DNA of 64,000 nucleotides, taken from NCBI GenBank assembly GCA_004352715.1, contig SCFE01000112.1, positions 1,165,204 to 1,229,203 on the forward strand, given 5' to 3'. Below the pieces are notes generated by a model. That model made no database searches. It saw nothing but the letters and a program-made list of their open reading frames with translations, and was not told the origin of the DNA. Position numbers and translations under genes: made by a program. Within the stretch, counting starts at the first letter, position 1. Each line of letters opens with the position of its first letter. Source of the DNA: Hofstenia miamia. Taxonomy: Eukaryota > Xenacoelomorpha > Acoela. Shown here one piece after another: positions 8,977 through 19,718 of the stretch.

Positions 8977-11900
8977 GGGTGCTTGCTAGAGCGAGCTTTT
9001 TCCGTTCACACAGAAAGCGAGCTTGCGCTAGCTTTAAATCTTGGGTATTCACACAGAGAGATTGCGATATTTTCTAGCAATGTATTAAAGCCAGAGTGTT
9101 CACACAGCGCGATTGTGCTTGCGATATTTTCTAGCAATGTATTAAAGCCAGAGTGTTCACACAGCGCGATTGTGCGAGCTTGGGCTTGCTAGAGATTGAA
9201 ACAGTTGAGTTACTGAGAGAGCATTCACACAGAAAGATTTATCGCAATCCCAATTAAAGCCTAGCGCGAGCGATATTTTCTAACACATGTTTAAAGATAG
9301 TTCTATTCACACAGAAAGCGCGCGAGTGCGCGATTGTAAAAGATTGTAAATTTGATTTTAAACATGCTAAATATTTTTGACGATGACATCTCCCAATAAT
9401 TTAAATTCATGCCAAAAATTTGTACGAAGTACGTATAATATATTTAGTTTCAAATTATTATTTAATATTATCACAAAAATGGTATTATTGAACATATTTG
9501 TAAAATAGGTTTTGTCCACAACACTTTTTATTTATAGCAGTTACTAGTTGAAGTATAGTAACTGCTATTAATAAAAAATGTTTTGATTTCTATATTCTTA
9601 AAATCTGCCTAAATTAGAAAAAGTTTTTTAATTCACCCGTAATTTAGAATTTCAAAAAATATAAATTGCATTAAGGTTTATCAAAATATTAAATAATTTA
9701 AGAAAAACAATAATTTTAATGAAGAATTTAATAGGCTGTCTAATCTCATAGATTCCATTGTATCAAATGATTTTCAGTTAGTTATTTACATAAAGATCAA
9801 TTAAATTGTAATAATGTTTACATATTAAAAATTATCCACTTTGATTCGCTCAAATGCAATAAAATATAACAATGTGTAGAGAATATTATTGAATATTTTC
9901 CTAATAGCAATTAAAAGCTCGCGTTCTGTGTGAACACTCTCGTATTAATACATTGCTAGAAATCTATCGCAAGCGCAAGCTCGCTTTCTGTGTGAATTCA
10001 ACTATCTTAAAACATGTGTTAAAAAATATAGCAAGCGCACGCCGTCTGTGTGAATTCAACTATCTTAAAACATGTGTTTAAATTACAAGCGCGATATCGC
10101 AATCTCTCTGTGTGAATACCCTCCTTTATTTCCTCTTGTTTAAATCTCAAGATTGGCTTTATCGCTCGCTTTCTGTGTGAATTCAACTATCTTAAAACAT
10201 GTGTTAAAAAATATAGCAAGCGCACGCCGTCTGTGTGAATGCTACTATCTTAAAACATGTGTTTAAATTACAAGCGCGATATCGCAATCTCTCTGTGTGA
10301 ATACCCTCCTTTATTTCCTCTTGTTTAAATCTCAAGATTGGCTTTATCGCTCGCTTTCTGTGTGAATTCAACTATCTTAAAACATGTGTTAAAAAATATA
10401 GCAAGCGCACGCCGTCTGTGTGAATGCTACTATCTTAAAACATGTGTTTAAATTACAAGCGCGATATCGCAATCTCTCTGTGTGAATACCCTCCTTTATT
10501 TCCTCTTGTTTAAATCTCAAGATTGGCTTTATCGCTCGCTTTCTGTGTGAATTCAACTATCTTAAAACATGTGTTAAAAAATATAGCAAGCGCACGCCGT
10601 CTGTGTGAATGCTACTATCTTAAAACATGTGTTTAAATTACAAGCGCGATATCGCAATCTCTCTGTGTGAATACCCTCCTTTATTTCCTCTTGTTTAAAT
10701 CTCAAGATTGGCTTTATCGCTCGCTTTCTGTGTGAATTCAACTATCTTAAAACATGTGTTAAAAAATATAGCAAGCGCACGCCGTCTGTGTGAATGCTAC
10801 TATCTTAAAACATGTGTTTAAATTACAAGCGCGATATCGCAATCTCTCTGTGTGAATACCCTCCTTTATTTCCTCTTGTTTAAATCTCAAGATTGGCTTT
10901 ATCGCTCGCTTTCTGTGTGAATTCAACTATCTTAAAACATGTGTTAAAAAATATAGCAAGCGCACGCCGTCTGTGTGAATGCTACTATCTTAAAACATGT
11001 GTTTAAATTACAAGCGCGATATCGCAATCTCTCTGTGTGAATACCCTCCTTTATTTCCTCTTGTTTAAATCTCAAGATTGGCTTTATCGCTCGCTTTCTG
11101 TGTGAATTCAACTATCTTAAAACATGTGTTAAAAAATATAGCAAGCGCACGCCGTCTGTGTGAATGCTACTATCTTAAAACATGTGTTTAAATTACAAGC
11201 GCGATATCGCAATCTCTCTGTGTGAATACCCTCCTTTATTTCCTCTTGTTTAAATCTCAAGATTGGCTTTATCGCTCGCTTTCTGTGTGAATTCAACTAT
11301 CTTAAAACATGTGTTAAAAAATATAGCAAGCGCACGCCGTCTGTGTGAATGCTACTATCTTAAAACATGTGTTTAAATTACAAGCGCGATATCGCAATCT
11401 CTCTGTGTGAATACCCTCCTTTATTTCCTCTTGTTTAAATCTCAAGATTGGCTTTATCGCTCGCTTTCTGTGTGAATTCAACTATCTTAAAACATGTGTT
11501 AAAAAATATAGCAAGCGCACGCCGTCTGTGTGAATGCTACTATCTTAAAACATGTGTTTAAATTACAAGCGCGATATCGCAATCTCTCTGTGTGAATACC
11601 CTCCTTTATTTCCTCTTGTTTAAATCTCAAGATTGGCTTTATCGCTCGCTTTCTGTGTGAATTCAACTATCTTAAAACATGTGTTAAAAAATATAGCAAG
11701 CGCACGCCGTCTGTGTGAATGCTACTATCTTAAAACATGTGTTTAAATTACAAGCGCGATATCGCAATCTCTCTGTGTGAATACCCTCCTTTATTTCCTC
11801 TTGTTTAAATCTCAAGATTGGCTTTATCGCTCGCTTTCTGTGTGAATTCAACTATCTTAAAACATGTGTTAAAAAATATAGCAAGCGCACGCCGTCTGTG

Positions 11901-12470
11901 TGAATGCTACTATCTTAAAACATGTGTTTAAATTACAAGCGCGATATCGCAATCTCTCTGTGTGAATACCCTCCTTTATTTCCTCTTGTTTAAATCTCAA
12001 GATTGGCTTTATCGCTCGCTTTCTGTGTGAATTCAACTATCTTAAAACATGTGTTAAAAAATATAGCAAGCGCACGCCGTCTGTGTGAATGCTACTATCT
12101 TAAAACATGTGTTTAAATTACAAGCGCGATATCGCAATCTCTCTGTGTGAATACCCTCCTTTATTTCCTCTTGTTTAAATCTCAAGATTGGCTTTATCGC
12201 TCGCTTTCTGTGTGAATTCAACTATCTTAAAACATGTGTTAAAAAATATAGCAAGCGCACGCCGTCTGTGTGAATGCTACTATCTTAAAACATGTGTTTA
12301 AATTACAAGCGCGATATCGCAATCTCTCTGTGTGAATACCCTCCTTTATTTCCTCTTGTTTAAATCTCAAGATTGGCTTTATCGCTCGCTTTCTGTGTGA
12401 ATTCAACTATCTTAAAACATGTGTTAAAAATACAAGCGCTATATCGCAAGCTTTCTGTGTGAATGCACCC
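8977..12470. mobile_element. Foldback-like element with arms made of iterated terminal motifs
   Basis: The left end starts GGGTGC and the right end finishes GCACCC; both are flanked by TTA (8974-8976 and 12471-12473), consistent with a 3-bp target duplication. The left arm (8977 to about 9340) holds several ATTCACACAG motifs spaced roughly 57-65 bp apart, including a 57-bp direct duplication at 9064/9121. The right arm (about 9915-12470) is the inverse orientation of the same motif (CTGTGTGAAT) iterated at about 62-bp spacing. The centre (about 9340-9915) is AT-rich with no ORF. No transposase is encoded, so it would be non-autonomous. TTA duplication with G-rich ends is reminiscent of PIF/Harbinger, but this is inference. 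Confidence 0.75.
10151..12470. repeat. 185-bp tandem repeat array, about 12.5 near-identical units
   Basis: The phrase gattggctttatcgctcgc recurs every 185 bp from 10151 to 12371 (13 starts checked by position and arithmetic). Units look essentially identical along the array. Each contains three sub-units, each with one CTGTGTGAAT core, two with the shared ACTATCTTAAAACATGTGTT segment. The array is preceded by one variant unit (about 9955-10150) and ends in a truncated unit that runs into the element terminus. This is a higher-order repeat built from the element's own terminal sequence. Confidence 0.95.
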
Positions 12471-12473
12471 TTA

Positions 12474-13030
12474 GGGAAGCCGCCTGGCGTCCACTTAAAA
12501 GGACAACCCGTTTTCCAAATTTAATTAGAATTTTTTCCTATTAGGAAATTTATAAATCGTGATGTATGGACATACTTTAATACGATGTTGAAAATTTCGA
12601 TGAAAACGTATTGCTTTGGCTGCAGATAGTTAAAAAGATTAATTATTTTTCATTAAAAATGTTGAACTTTTGAAAACGATTTATATTCTCTTCATGTCTA
12701 GCGTTCATGGAATTTATAGTTTTTTCATAATATTTGCAAAGATATCCAAATCCGATTGAGGCATGCCATGTGCAAAGTCATTAGTCGCGGAGTCGAAAAA
12801 TTTTCAACGTTATTTCTTAATCTTACCAAGACCGTCGCAAAAAATAAAATAAGTCTGTAGTTGCAAACTGATGCTATTCTGAAATTATAGTTTTCTGAAA
12901 TCTTATAGAACATTATTATTGAGTCCCAAATATCATTGTACTTTATAAAGTACTCTAATATGTAGCATTGTGCATATAAGATTTTTTCGAAGGCAAATAG
13001 ATTTTCTTTTAACATAGCATATTGGTGTAG
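12474..13030. other. Non-coding AT-rich stretch
   Basis: No convincing coding content. A minus-strand open frame of 96 codons at 12725-13015 has no recognisable motif and AT-driven composition. Confidence 0.5.
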
Positions 13031-13031
13031 A

Positions 13032-13655
13032 CATTAGGGATGAGTAATAAATTTTTTATTTGAAATTTACTGTAGCAAATATATTAAAATAGTATATTTT
13101 TAGTGATTCATAAGTCAACTATTATATTTTTTGCTTGCAATTTTTTACGTTAAATTTTTACAGCATAATGTAGCCAATATAGGAAATTCGACATTTTTTT
13201 ATATCAACTTTAATCTAGGAATGTACCGGAATCCGGTATCCATTAAAATCGGCAATTACGCAGGCGGAATCGAATATCCCGTAACCGGGAAAATTTAAGT
13301 TCTTTACTAGGTTTTATTTGATAGCATATGTGAAATATTATTGCTAAATTCTGAGATAAAATTTTATTTTTAAAATGGCATTGTCATGGGAAAATCTATA
13401 TTTTTTCCATGATACAGAAGTTGTCATGCAACAAAAAAATTTTCTGACATATCTGGACGTATTCTATTTCGTTGGCTTGGCAATACATTTCCATGTGTGC
13501 TGAATACTTGCTGTCTTTGGACACTTGATCAAAATACTTATTTTCATTCGCAAGAGGTTGATATTAATTGAGAAATGAAGTTATTCTTCAGTAATAATTA
13601 AACAATATATTATCCGTTATCCAGTAAATTCAATTTACTATCCAGATCCCATCAC
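13032..13655 (-). mobile_element. hAT-superfamily transposon relic
   Basis: On the minus strand, 13530 to about 13430 reads SSVQRQQVFSTHGNVLP then RNRIRPDMSEN, which follows the C-terminal hAT dimerisation block (pattern S-S-x-x-x-x-x-F-S-x-x-G-N followed by R-N-R-x-x-P). A stop follows. The outer ends may be tagggatgag (13033) and, inverted, tagtgatgggat (near 13650), resembling hAT TIRs that begin YAGNGATG. Only about 600 bp remains, so most of the transposase is gone. Confidence 0.6.
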
Positions 13656-14146
13656 TACGTTAATCAGATTTTCACTTTTTAGCAAATTTTAAATTTTGAA
13701 TGATTCAGTTGGTTTAGTTAGTTTGTATGACAATTATAATATATACAACTAAAAGTAGTATTAGCAATTATTATCTAGGGCATAGAACCAGTGGCGTGCA
13801 GTACACATATTAATGGGGGAAGCGGAATAAGATATAATTATAAAATTCATATGTTTGTATTGCATATGTTGCATATAACTTTAATTTCAAGCATATAAAT
13901 CATTATCTAAAAAATTTACCAGATAATATAAATACAACATTTTATTTCCAGAAACAATTAGCAATGCTCACAATGCAATTGACGTTATGTCGCTCAATTA
14001 TCTTGAAGATCATAATAGTAGTGTGAAAAATTTATAAGAAAAATCTTGACAAAATGACGAATTGAATCAGTGTATTACAGTTTATTACAGTTTGTCAGTT
14101 TTAAAGGTTTTGAAACTGATCAATATAGGTTAGCAGAAATATAAAT
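13656..14146. other. Non-coding AT-rich stretch before assembly gap
   Basis: Nothing recognisable on either strand. Confidence 0.5.
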
Positions 14147-15146
14147 NNNNNNNNNNNNNNNNNNNNNNNNNNNNNNNNNNNNNNNNNNNNNNNNNNNNNN
14201 NNNNNNNNNNNNNNNNNNNNNNNNNNNNNNNNNNNNNNNNNNNNNNNNNNNNNNNNNNNNNNNNNNNNNNNNNNNNNNNNNNNNNNNNNNNNNNNNNNNN
14301 NNNNNNNNNNNNNNNNNNNNNNNNNNNNNNNNNNNNNNNNNNNNNNNNNNNNNNNNNNNNNNNNNNNNNNNNNNNNNNNNNNNNNNNNNNNNNNNNNNNN
14401 NNNNNNNNNNNNNNNNNNNNNNNNNNNNNNNNNNNNNNNNNNNNNNNNNNNNNNNNNNNNNNNNNNNNNNNNNNNNNNNNNNNNNNNNNNNNNNNNNNNN
14501 NNNNNNNNNNNNNNNNNNNNNNNNNNNNNNNNNNNNNNNNNNNNNNNNNNNNNNNNNNNNNNNNNNNNNNNNNNNNNNNNNNNNNNNNNNNNNNNNNNNN
14601 NNNNNNNNNNNNNNNNNNNNNNNNNNNNNNNNNNNNNNNNNNNNNNNNNNNNNNNNNNNNNNNNNNNNNNNNNNNNNNNNNNNNNNNNNNNNNNNNNNNN
14701 NNNNNNNNNNNNNNNNNNNNNNNNNNNNNNNNNNNNNNNNNNNNNNNNNNNNNNNNNNNNNNNNNNNNNNNNNNNNNNNNNNNNNNNNNNNNNNNNNNNN
14801 NNNNNNNNNNNNNNNNNNNNNNNNNNNNNNNNNNNNNNNNNNNNNNNNNNNNNNNNNNNNNNNNNNNNNNNNNNNNNNNNNNNNNNNNNNNNNNNNNNNN
14901 NNNNNNNNNNNNNNNNNNNNNNNNNNNNNNNNNNNNNNNNNNNNNNNNNNNNNNNNNNNNNNNNNNNNNNNNNNNNNNNNNNNNNNNNNNNNNNNNNNNN
15001 NNNNNNNNNNNNNNNNNNNNNNNNNNNNNNNNNNNNNNNNNNNNNNNNNNNNNNNNNNNNNNNNNNNNNNNNNNNNNNNNNNNNNNNNNNNNNNNNNNNN
15101 NNNNNNNNNNNNNNNNNNNNNNNNNNNNNNNNNNNNNNNNNNNNNN
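14147..15146. other. Assembly gap, 1,000 N
   Basis: Exactly 1,000 N, probably a placeholder length. Any frame drawn through it is meaningless. Confidence 0.99.
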
Positions 15147-16157
15147 CGCTATGTTTTATTTTATGTGTAAACAGTTTAATCAACGCGAAAATGGATCAAG
15201 CGGGAATTTTTTAATTTCTGTGATCATTAAATTGCAAGTGCGCATCGCCGTAAAGAAAGCTCTATGTTCTATTTTGCAAACTAGTTTAGTATTTACGTAA
15301 ATTAAAAATCACTAGTGCGCGCTACGCCTTAATTATAGAATTTACATCACTTCATTCAAAGTTATGATGGGTTGATATCCAAGCTTTCTAGTAATCTGGA
15401 AAATCTCACTGCCTTAAATTTATCATTAGTTTTGTATGATCAATTAAATAGTCCTAGCTTCCCATCTCAGGAGAATTAACTGCGAAGTGAGTTTGTTTGT
15501 TTTCTGTAGCAAAAAATCTGTGCAATCAAGTTTAATTGGTTTTACATGCAAATTTTAATGTTTGGCAAACACTACAAGATCACAGTGTGGTCAACACTTG
15601 CCGAACTTTAAATCTTCCCATTTTATTACGTGCACCTACTCACAGTTTATTGAATCATGGTGTTTATTGATGTTGCTTTGATGCGAAATATCGCGCATCA
15701 GTGTTTATTTCATTTGCTTTTGAAATGCTGGCTCTACTTTTAGATTCACAACAAAATTGACACCTAAAATGATCGCTAAGTTAGTATTTTATGTAAACAT
15801 ACATTTTAGCAAATATTTTCCGATAAAAGGCATTTTTCACACGTCTGTTTTTAGGAGTTTCATTCAAGTACAAGAATTGCGGTTTTATAGAAACATTTTT
15901 AACATATTTTTTTTTACAAAAAATTTATGATAGAGTATATTAATACACACTCATCTTAGACCGTCCGAAATTTCTAAGGCAAATTTTTTTTCCCAAAATG
16001 CCTATTTTTTAGCCATTGCTCACGCAATCCTCACTTGGAATTGAATATATTTACTGTGGAGATAGGTAGTATAAAGAGACATTACCCTGCAAAATTTCAA
16101 GGATTTATGATTGGAAACGCGGCATTGATGAGGTTTTTAAATGTAGATATATATATA
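15147..16157. other. Non-coding stretch between gaps
   Basis: No gene or repeat with clear boundaries seen. Ends in a short (TA)n tract at the next gap. Confidence 0.5.
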
Positions 16158-17157
16158 NNNNNNNNNNNNNNNNNNNNNNNNNNNNNNNNNNNNNNNNNNN
16201 NNNNNNNNNNNNNNNNNNNNNNNNNNNNNNNNNNNNNNNNNNNNNNNNNNNNNNNNNNNNNNNNNNNNNNNNNNNNNNNNNNNNNNNNNNNNNNNNNNNN
16301 NNNNNNNNNNNNNNNNNNNNNNNNNNNNNNNNNNNNNNNNNNNNNNNNNNNNNNNNNNNNNNNNNNNNNNNNNNNNNNNNNNNNNNNNNNNNNNNNNNNN
16401 NNNNNNNNNNNNNNNNNNNNNNNNNNNNNNNNNNNNNNNNNNNNNNNNNNNNNNNNNNNNNNNNNNNNNNNNNNNNNNNNNNNNNNNNNNNNNNNNNNNN
16501 NNNNNNNNNNNNNNNNNNNNNNNNNNNNNNNNNNNNNNNNNNNNNNNNNNNNNNNNNNNNNNNNNNNNNNNNNNNNNNNNNNNNNNNNNNNNNNNNNNNN
16601 NNNNNNNNNNNNNNNNNNNNNNNNNNNNNNNNNNNNNNNNNNNNNNNNNNNNNNNNNNNNNNNNNNNNNNNNNNNNNNNNNNNNNNNNNNNNNNNNNNNN
16701 NNNNNNNNNNNNNNNNNNNNNNNNNNNNNNNNNNNNNNNNNNNNNNNNNNNNNNNNNNNNNNNNNNNNNNNNNNNNNNNNNNNNNNNNNNNNNNNNNNNN
16801 NNNNNNNNNNNNNNNNNNNNNNNNNNNNNNNNNNNNNNNNNNNNNNNNNNNNNNNNNNNNNNNNNNNNNNNNNNNNNNNNNNNNNNNNNNNNNNNNNNNN
16901 NNNNNNNNNNNNNNNNNNNNNNNNNNNNNNNNNNNNNNNNNNNNNNNNNNNNNNNNNNNNNNNNNNNNNNNNNNNNNNNNNNNNNNNNNNNNNNNNNNNN
17001 NNNNNNNNNNNNNNNNNNNNNNNNNNNNNNNNNNNNNNNNNNNNNNNNNNNNNNNNNNNNNNNNNNNNNNNNNNNNNNNNNNNNNNNNNNNNNNNNNNNN
17101 NNNNNNNNNNNNNNNNNNNNNNNNNNNNNNNNNNNNNNNNNNNNNNNNNNNNNNNNN
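16158..17157. other. Assembly gap, 1,000 N, bordered by (TA)n
   Basis: Exactly 1,000 N with TA dinucleotide runs on both sides, suggesting assembly collapse at the microsatellite. Confidence 0.99.
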
Positions 17158-19409
17158 TATATATATATATATGCCTGTTATTATGTCAATTTTTACATCT
17201 TGACTGCAAATGAGGTAAGCACTACCTAATTTTAATGCTTGAATTTCCTGTGGCCTTTCTTATCTTGTAATTGATCACTAAAAATTAATAGGGTTCACAA
17301 AAGTAAAATACTTTCAACAGTTAGGACAGTTAGAATCGAATGGGGTACTTTGGCCATTTTGTCGACAATTTGCGTAAAACATAGTATTATACGATCCAAT
17401 GCATTTGTGGACCCGCTCCCTGAAGACAAAACACATTAATATTAAATTCTCCAGTTTGTATAATTTTTTACTATAGCCTTCATTTACTGATTTTTGACCA
17501 CATTTTGGTTGAGGAAATTTTGATATCTTGCAAATATTATTGAAAACATTTAAAAAAAATTTCTCATAAATAAAATTGGCTTCAAAATTACCAAAATTGA
17601 ACGCTCGTATTTATCACAAATATTGCAGAGAGTTGCACTAATACAATTTTCACACATCCATAAAGGCATTCCAAAGATTGATATTTGATACACATCATCT
17701 TATTCAGCACTTAATTAACTTTATCCCTTATTCAAATGCTTTTGGCTGACCCCTTCTTGCTTGGTTTCTGAAAATTTCGCCTTTTCTGACGGGGTGATTT
17801 CTTAGTCGTGACTAAATGTTGAAAATATTGAGAGAATAGACGCTAGAAAATGCATTTCACTACCTTAGACAGTAAATTTTTTATTTTTTTTACCGAAAAA
17901 TTTTTGAAATCAATTTTGAAGATCTTGATTAAGCCACTGAATTTACCGCACTCTACCCTAAAGCTCTAGCATATCAAGTAAAATATTTAATTAAGTATGA
18001 GCTGTTACAGAATTTGGTATTATTGCAATATTTGTCATAAGCTTGTAATAAAATGTTATTGTAATTGTGCTATACTTAATATTCTGCAATATATAGAAAC
18101 ACATTGAAATATGTTCTTTTAACGGAATTCTAGGAATTTGGATTTTGATAGGATGTTGTATATGTTATATATCACTATCAACATGCATCGTCAATTACTT
18201 TAATTACTGGGTTCAACATTCAGTTATAACTCCCTTGTAACATTAGCGATTAAAAATTCAGTTTTTGCTACTTGTCAGTAATCAGGAAGATGTTTTAAAA
18301 CCATTCCCGAGGAGTGGACACGAAATTTCTCAATTTATTACAAATTATGTCACAATTATAAGAAATACAAACAATTTTCTGTCAGAGTGTTCTACCATTT
18401 ATCGTTTTGCGTTTCAAGTTGTAATATTTAGTAAACAATATAAGATCAAATAATTCTAATCGAATTTGATTTTGACGCATTCATAAATTAAAATTAGGGA
18501 AAAGTATTATTCCATATGTTAGGAATGTCTGATTAGTTTGTTATTTTCCTTAATTTCGTGAATGGAATTTGTTTATGATATCAGAGGGTAGAAATAATAG
18601 CTCCAGGAATACGCCATCTGAATTGTAGCTTCTTAACCTTTAGGATACTGGGCTATTTACAGAATCCTCATTTGAAATGTGTGAGCATACTTGCTAAAAG
18701 AACTATATGTTTACACTGTCCCGTTTCGCCACGTGTTTTATTTATGATGTCGTACATGTTGATTTTATTGGTTTGAATTTTGTGCTATGGTTAACCGCGA
18801 CACGAAGTTCAATAAATTTCACCATTGGTGGTCCTAACGTGTGAAGAAGATATATCCCATTTGTTTACTTTATAAACAAGCCACGTGTTTATTCTACATG
18901 TAAATTTGTGAATTAGTAGCACGTGCACTATTTATCAAGCACAATGTAAAATATCTTTTAATTTCCACGTGAGATATATAATTTAATTTATTAAGAAATC
19001 CTGTAATTAAATTTTGTCGTATTTCATGCTCACTCGGATACTAACTGTAAGTAAAATTTCATTAAACTTGTGGGGTTATAATTTATTATTAATTCACTGA
19101 AATTGAAGCTCAGGCATTTAGAAGCGTTTACAATTACTGATTTGAATTTTCCACTAGAAGTTTTCTTAATACAACAGGAAGCTAAGTCTTGCAATCTCTC
19201 AACTCCAAACATCACATACTAAAATTAGGTCATCATCCAACCTACCATGTATGATGCAAAAGTTAATTGTTTTCTAAGGTTCTTGATGCATTTGGTCTAC
19301 TCATAGAACAATGTATTCTTAAATTATACAAATATCCAATATTCTAGAAACTATTTCATTACTATTTTAATAAATAAACATTTATTATTGGTTGGTGACA
19401 GAAATCATG

Positions 19410-19442
<33 letters not shown>
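17158..19442. other. Non-coding AT-rich stretch
   Basis: Only short open frames with no recognisable motif. Ends with a (TA)n run at about 19412-19441. Confidence 0.5.
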
Positions 19443-19718
19443 NNNNNNNNNNNNNNNNNNNNNNNNNNNNNNNNNNNNNNNNNNNNNNNNNNNNNNNNNN
19501 NNNNNNNNNNNNNNNNNNNNNNNNNNNNNNNNNNNNNNNNNNNNNNNNNNNNNNNNNNNNNNNNNNNNNNNNNNNNNNNNNNNNNNNNNNNNNNNNNNNN
19601 NNNNNNNNNNNNNNNNNNNNNNNNNNNNNNNNNNNNNNNNNNNNNNNNNNNNNNNNNNNNNNNNNNNNNNNNNNNNNNNNNNNNNNNNNNNNNNNNNNNN
19701 NNNNNNNNNNNNNNNNNN
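19443..19718. other. Assembly gap, 276 N, in a (TA)n tract
   Basis: N run with TA repeats on both edges. The non-round length suggests an estimated gap size. Confidence 0.99.

Noticed and set aside
9955-12470. CRISPR-like array
   Set aside because: Units are 185 bp and identical throughout, with no variable spacers, in a eukaryotic transposon-like context.
14101-15183. Long open frame over the first gap (and similar ones over 16035-17213, 19388-19844, 25806-26190, 43514-44749, 56684-57191)
   Set aside because: The frames consist of N; nothing is encoded that can be read.
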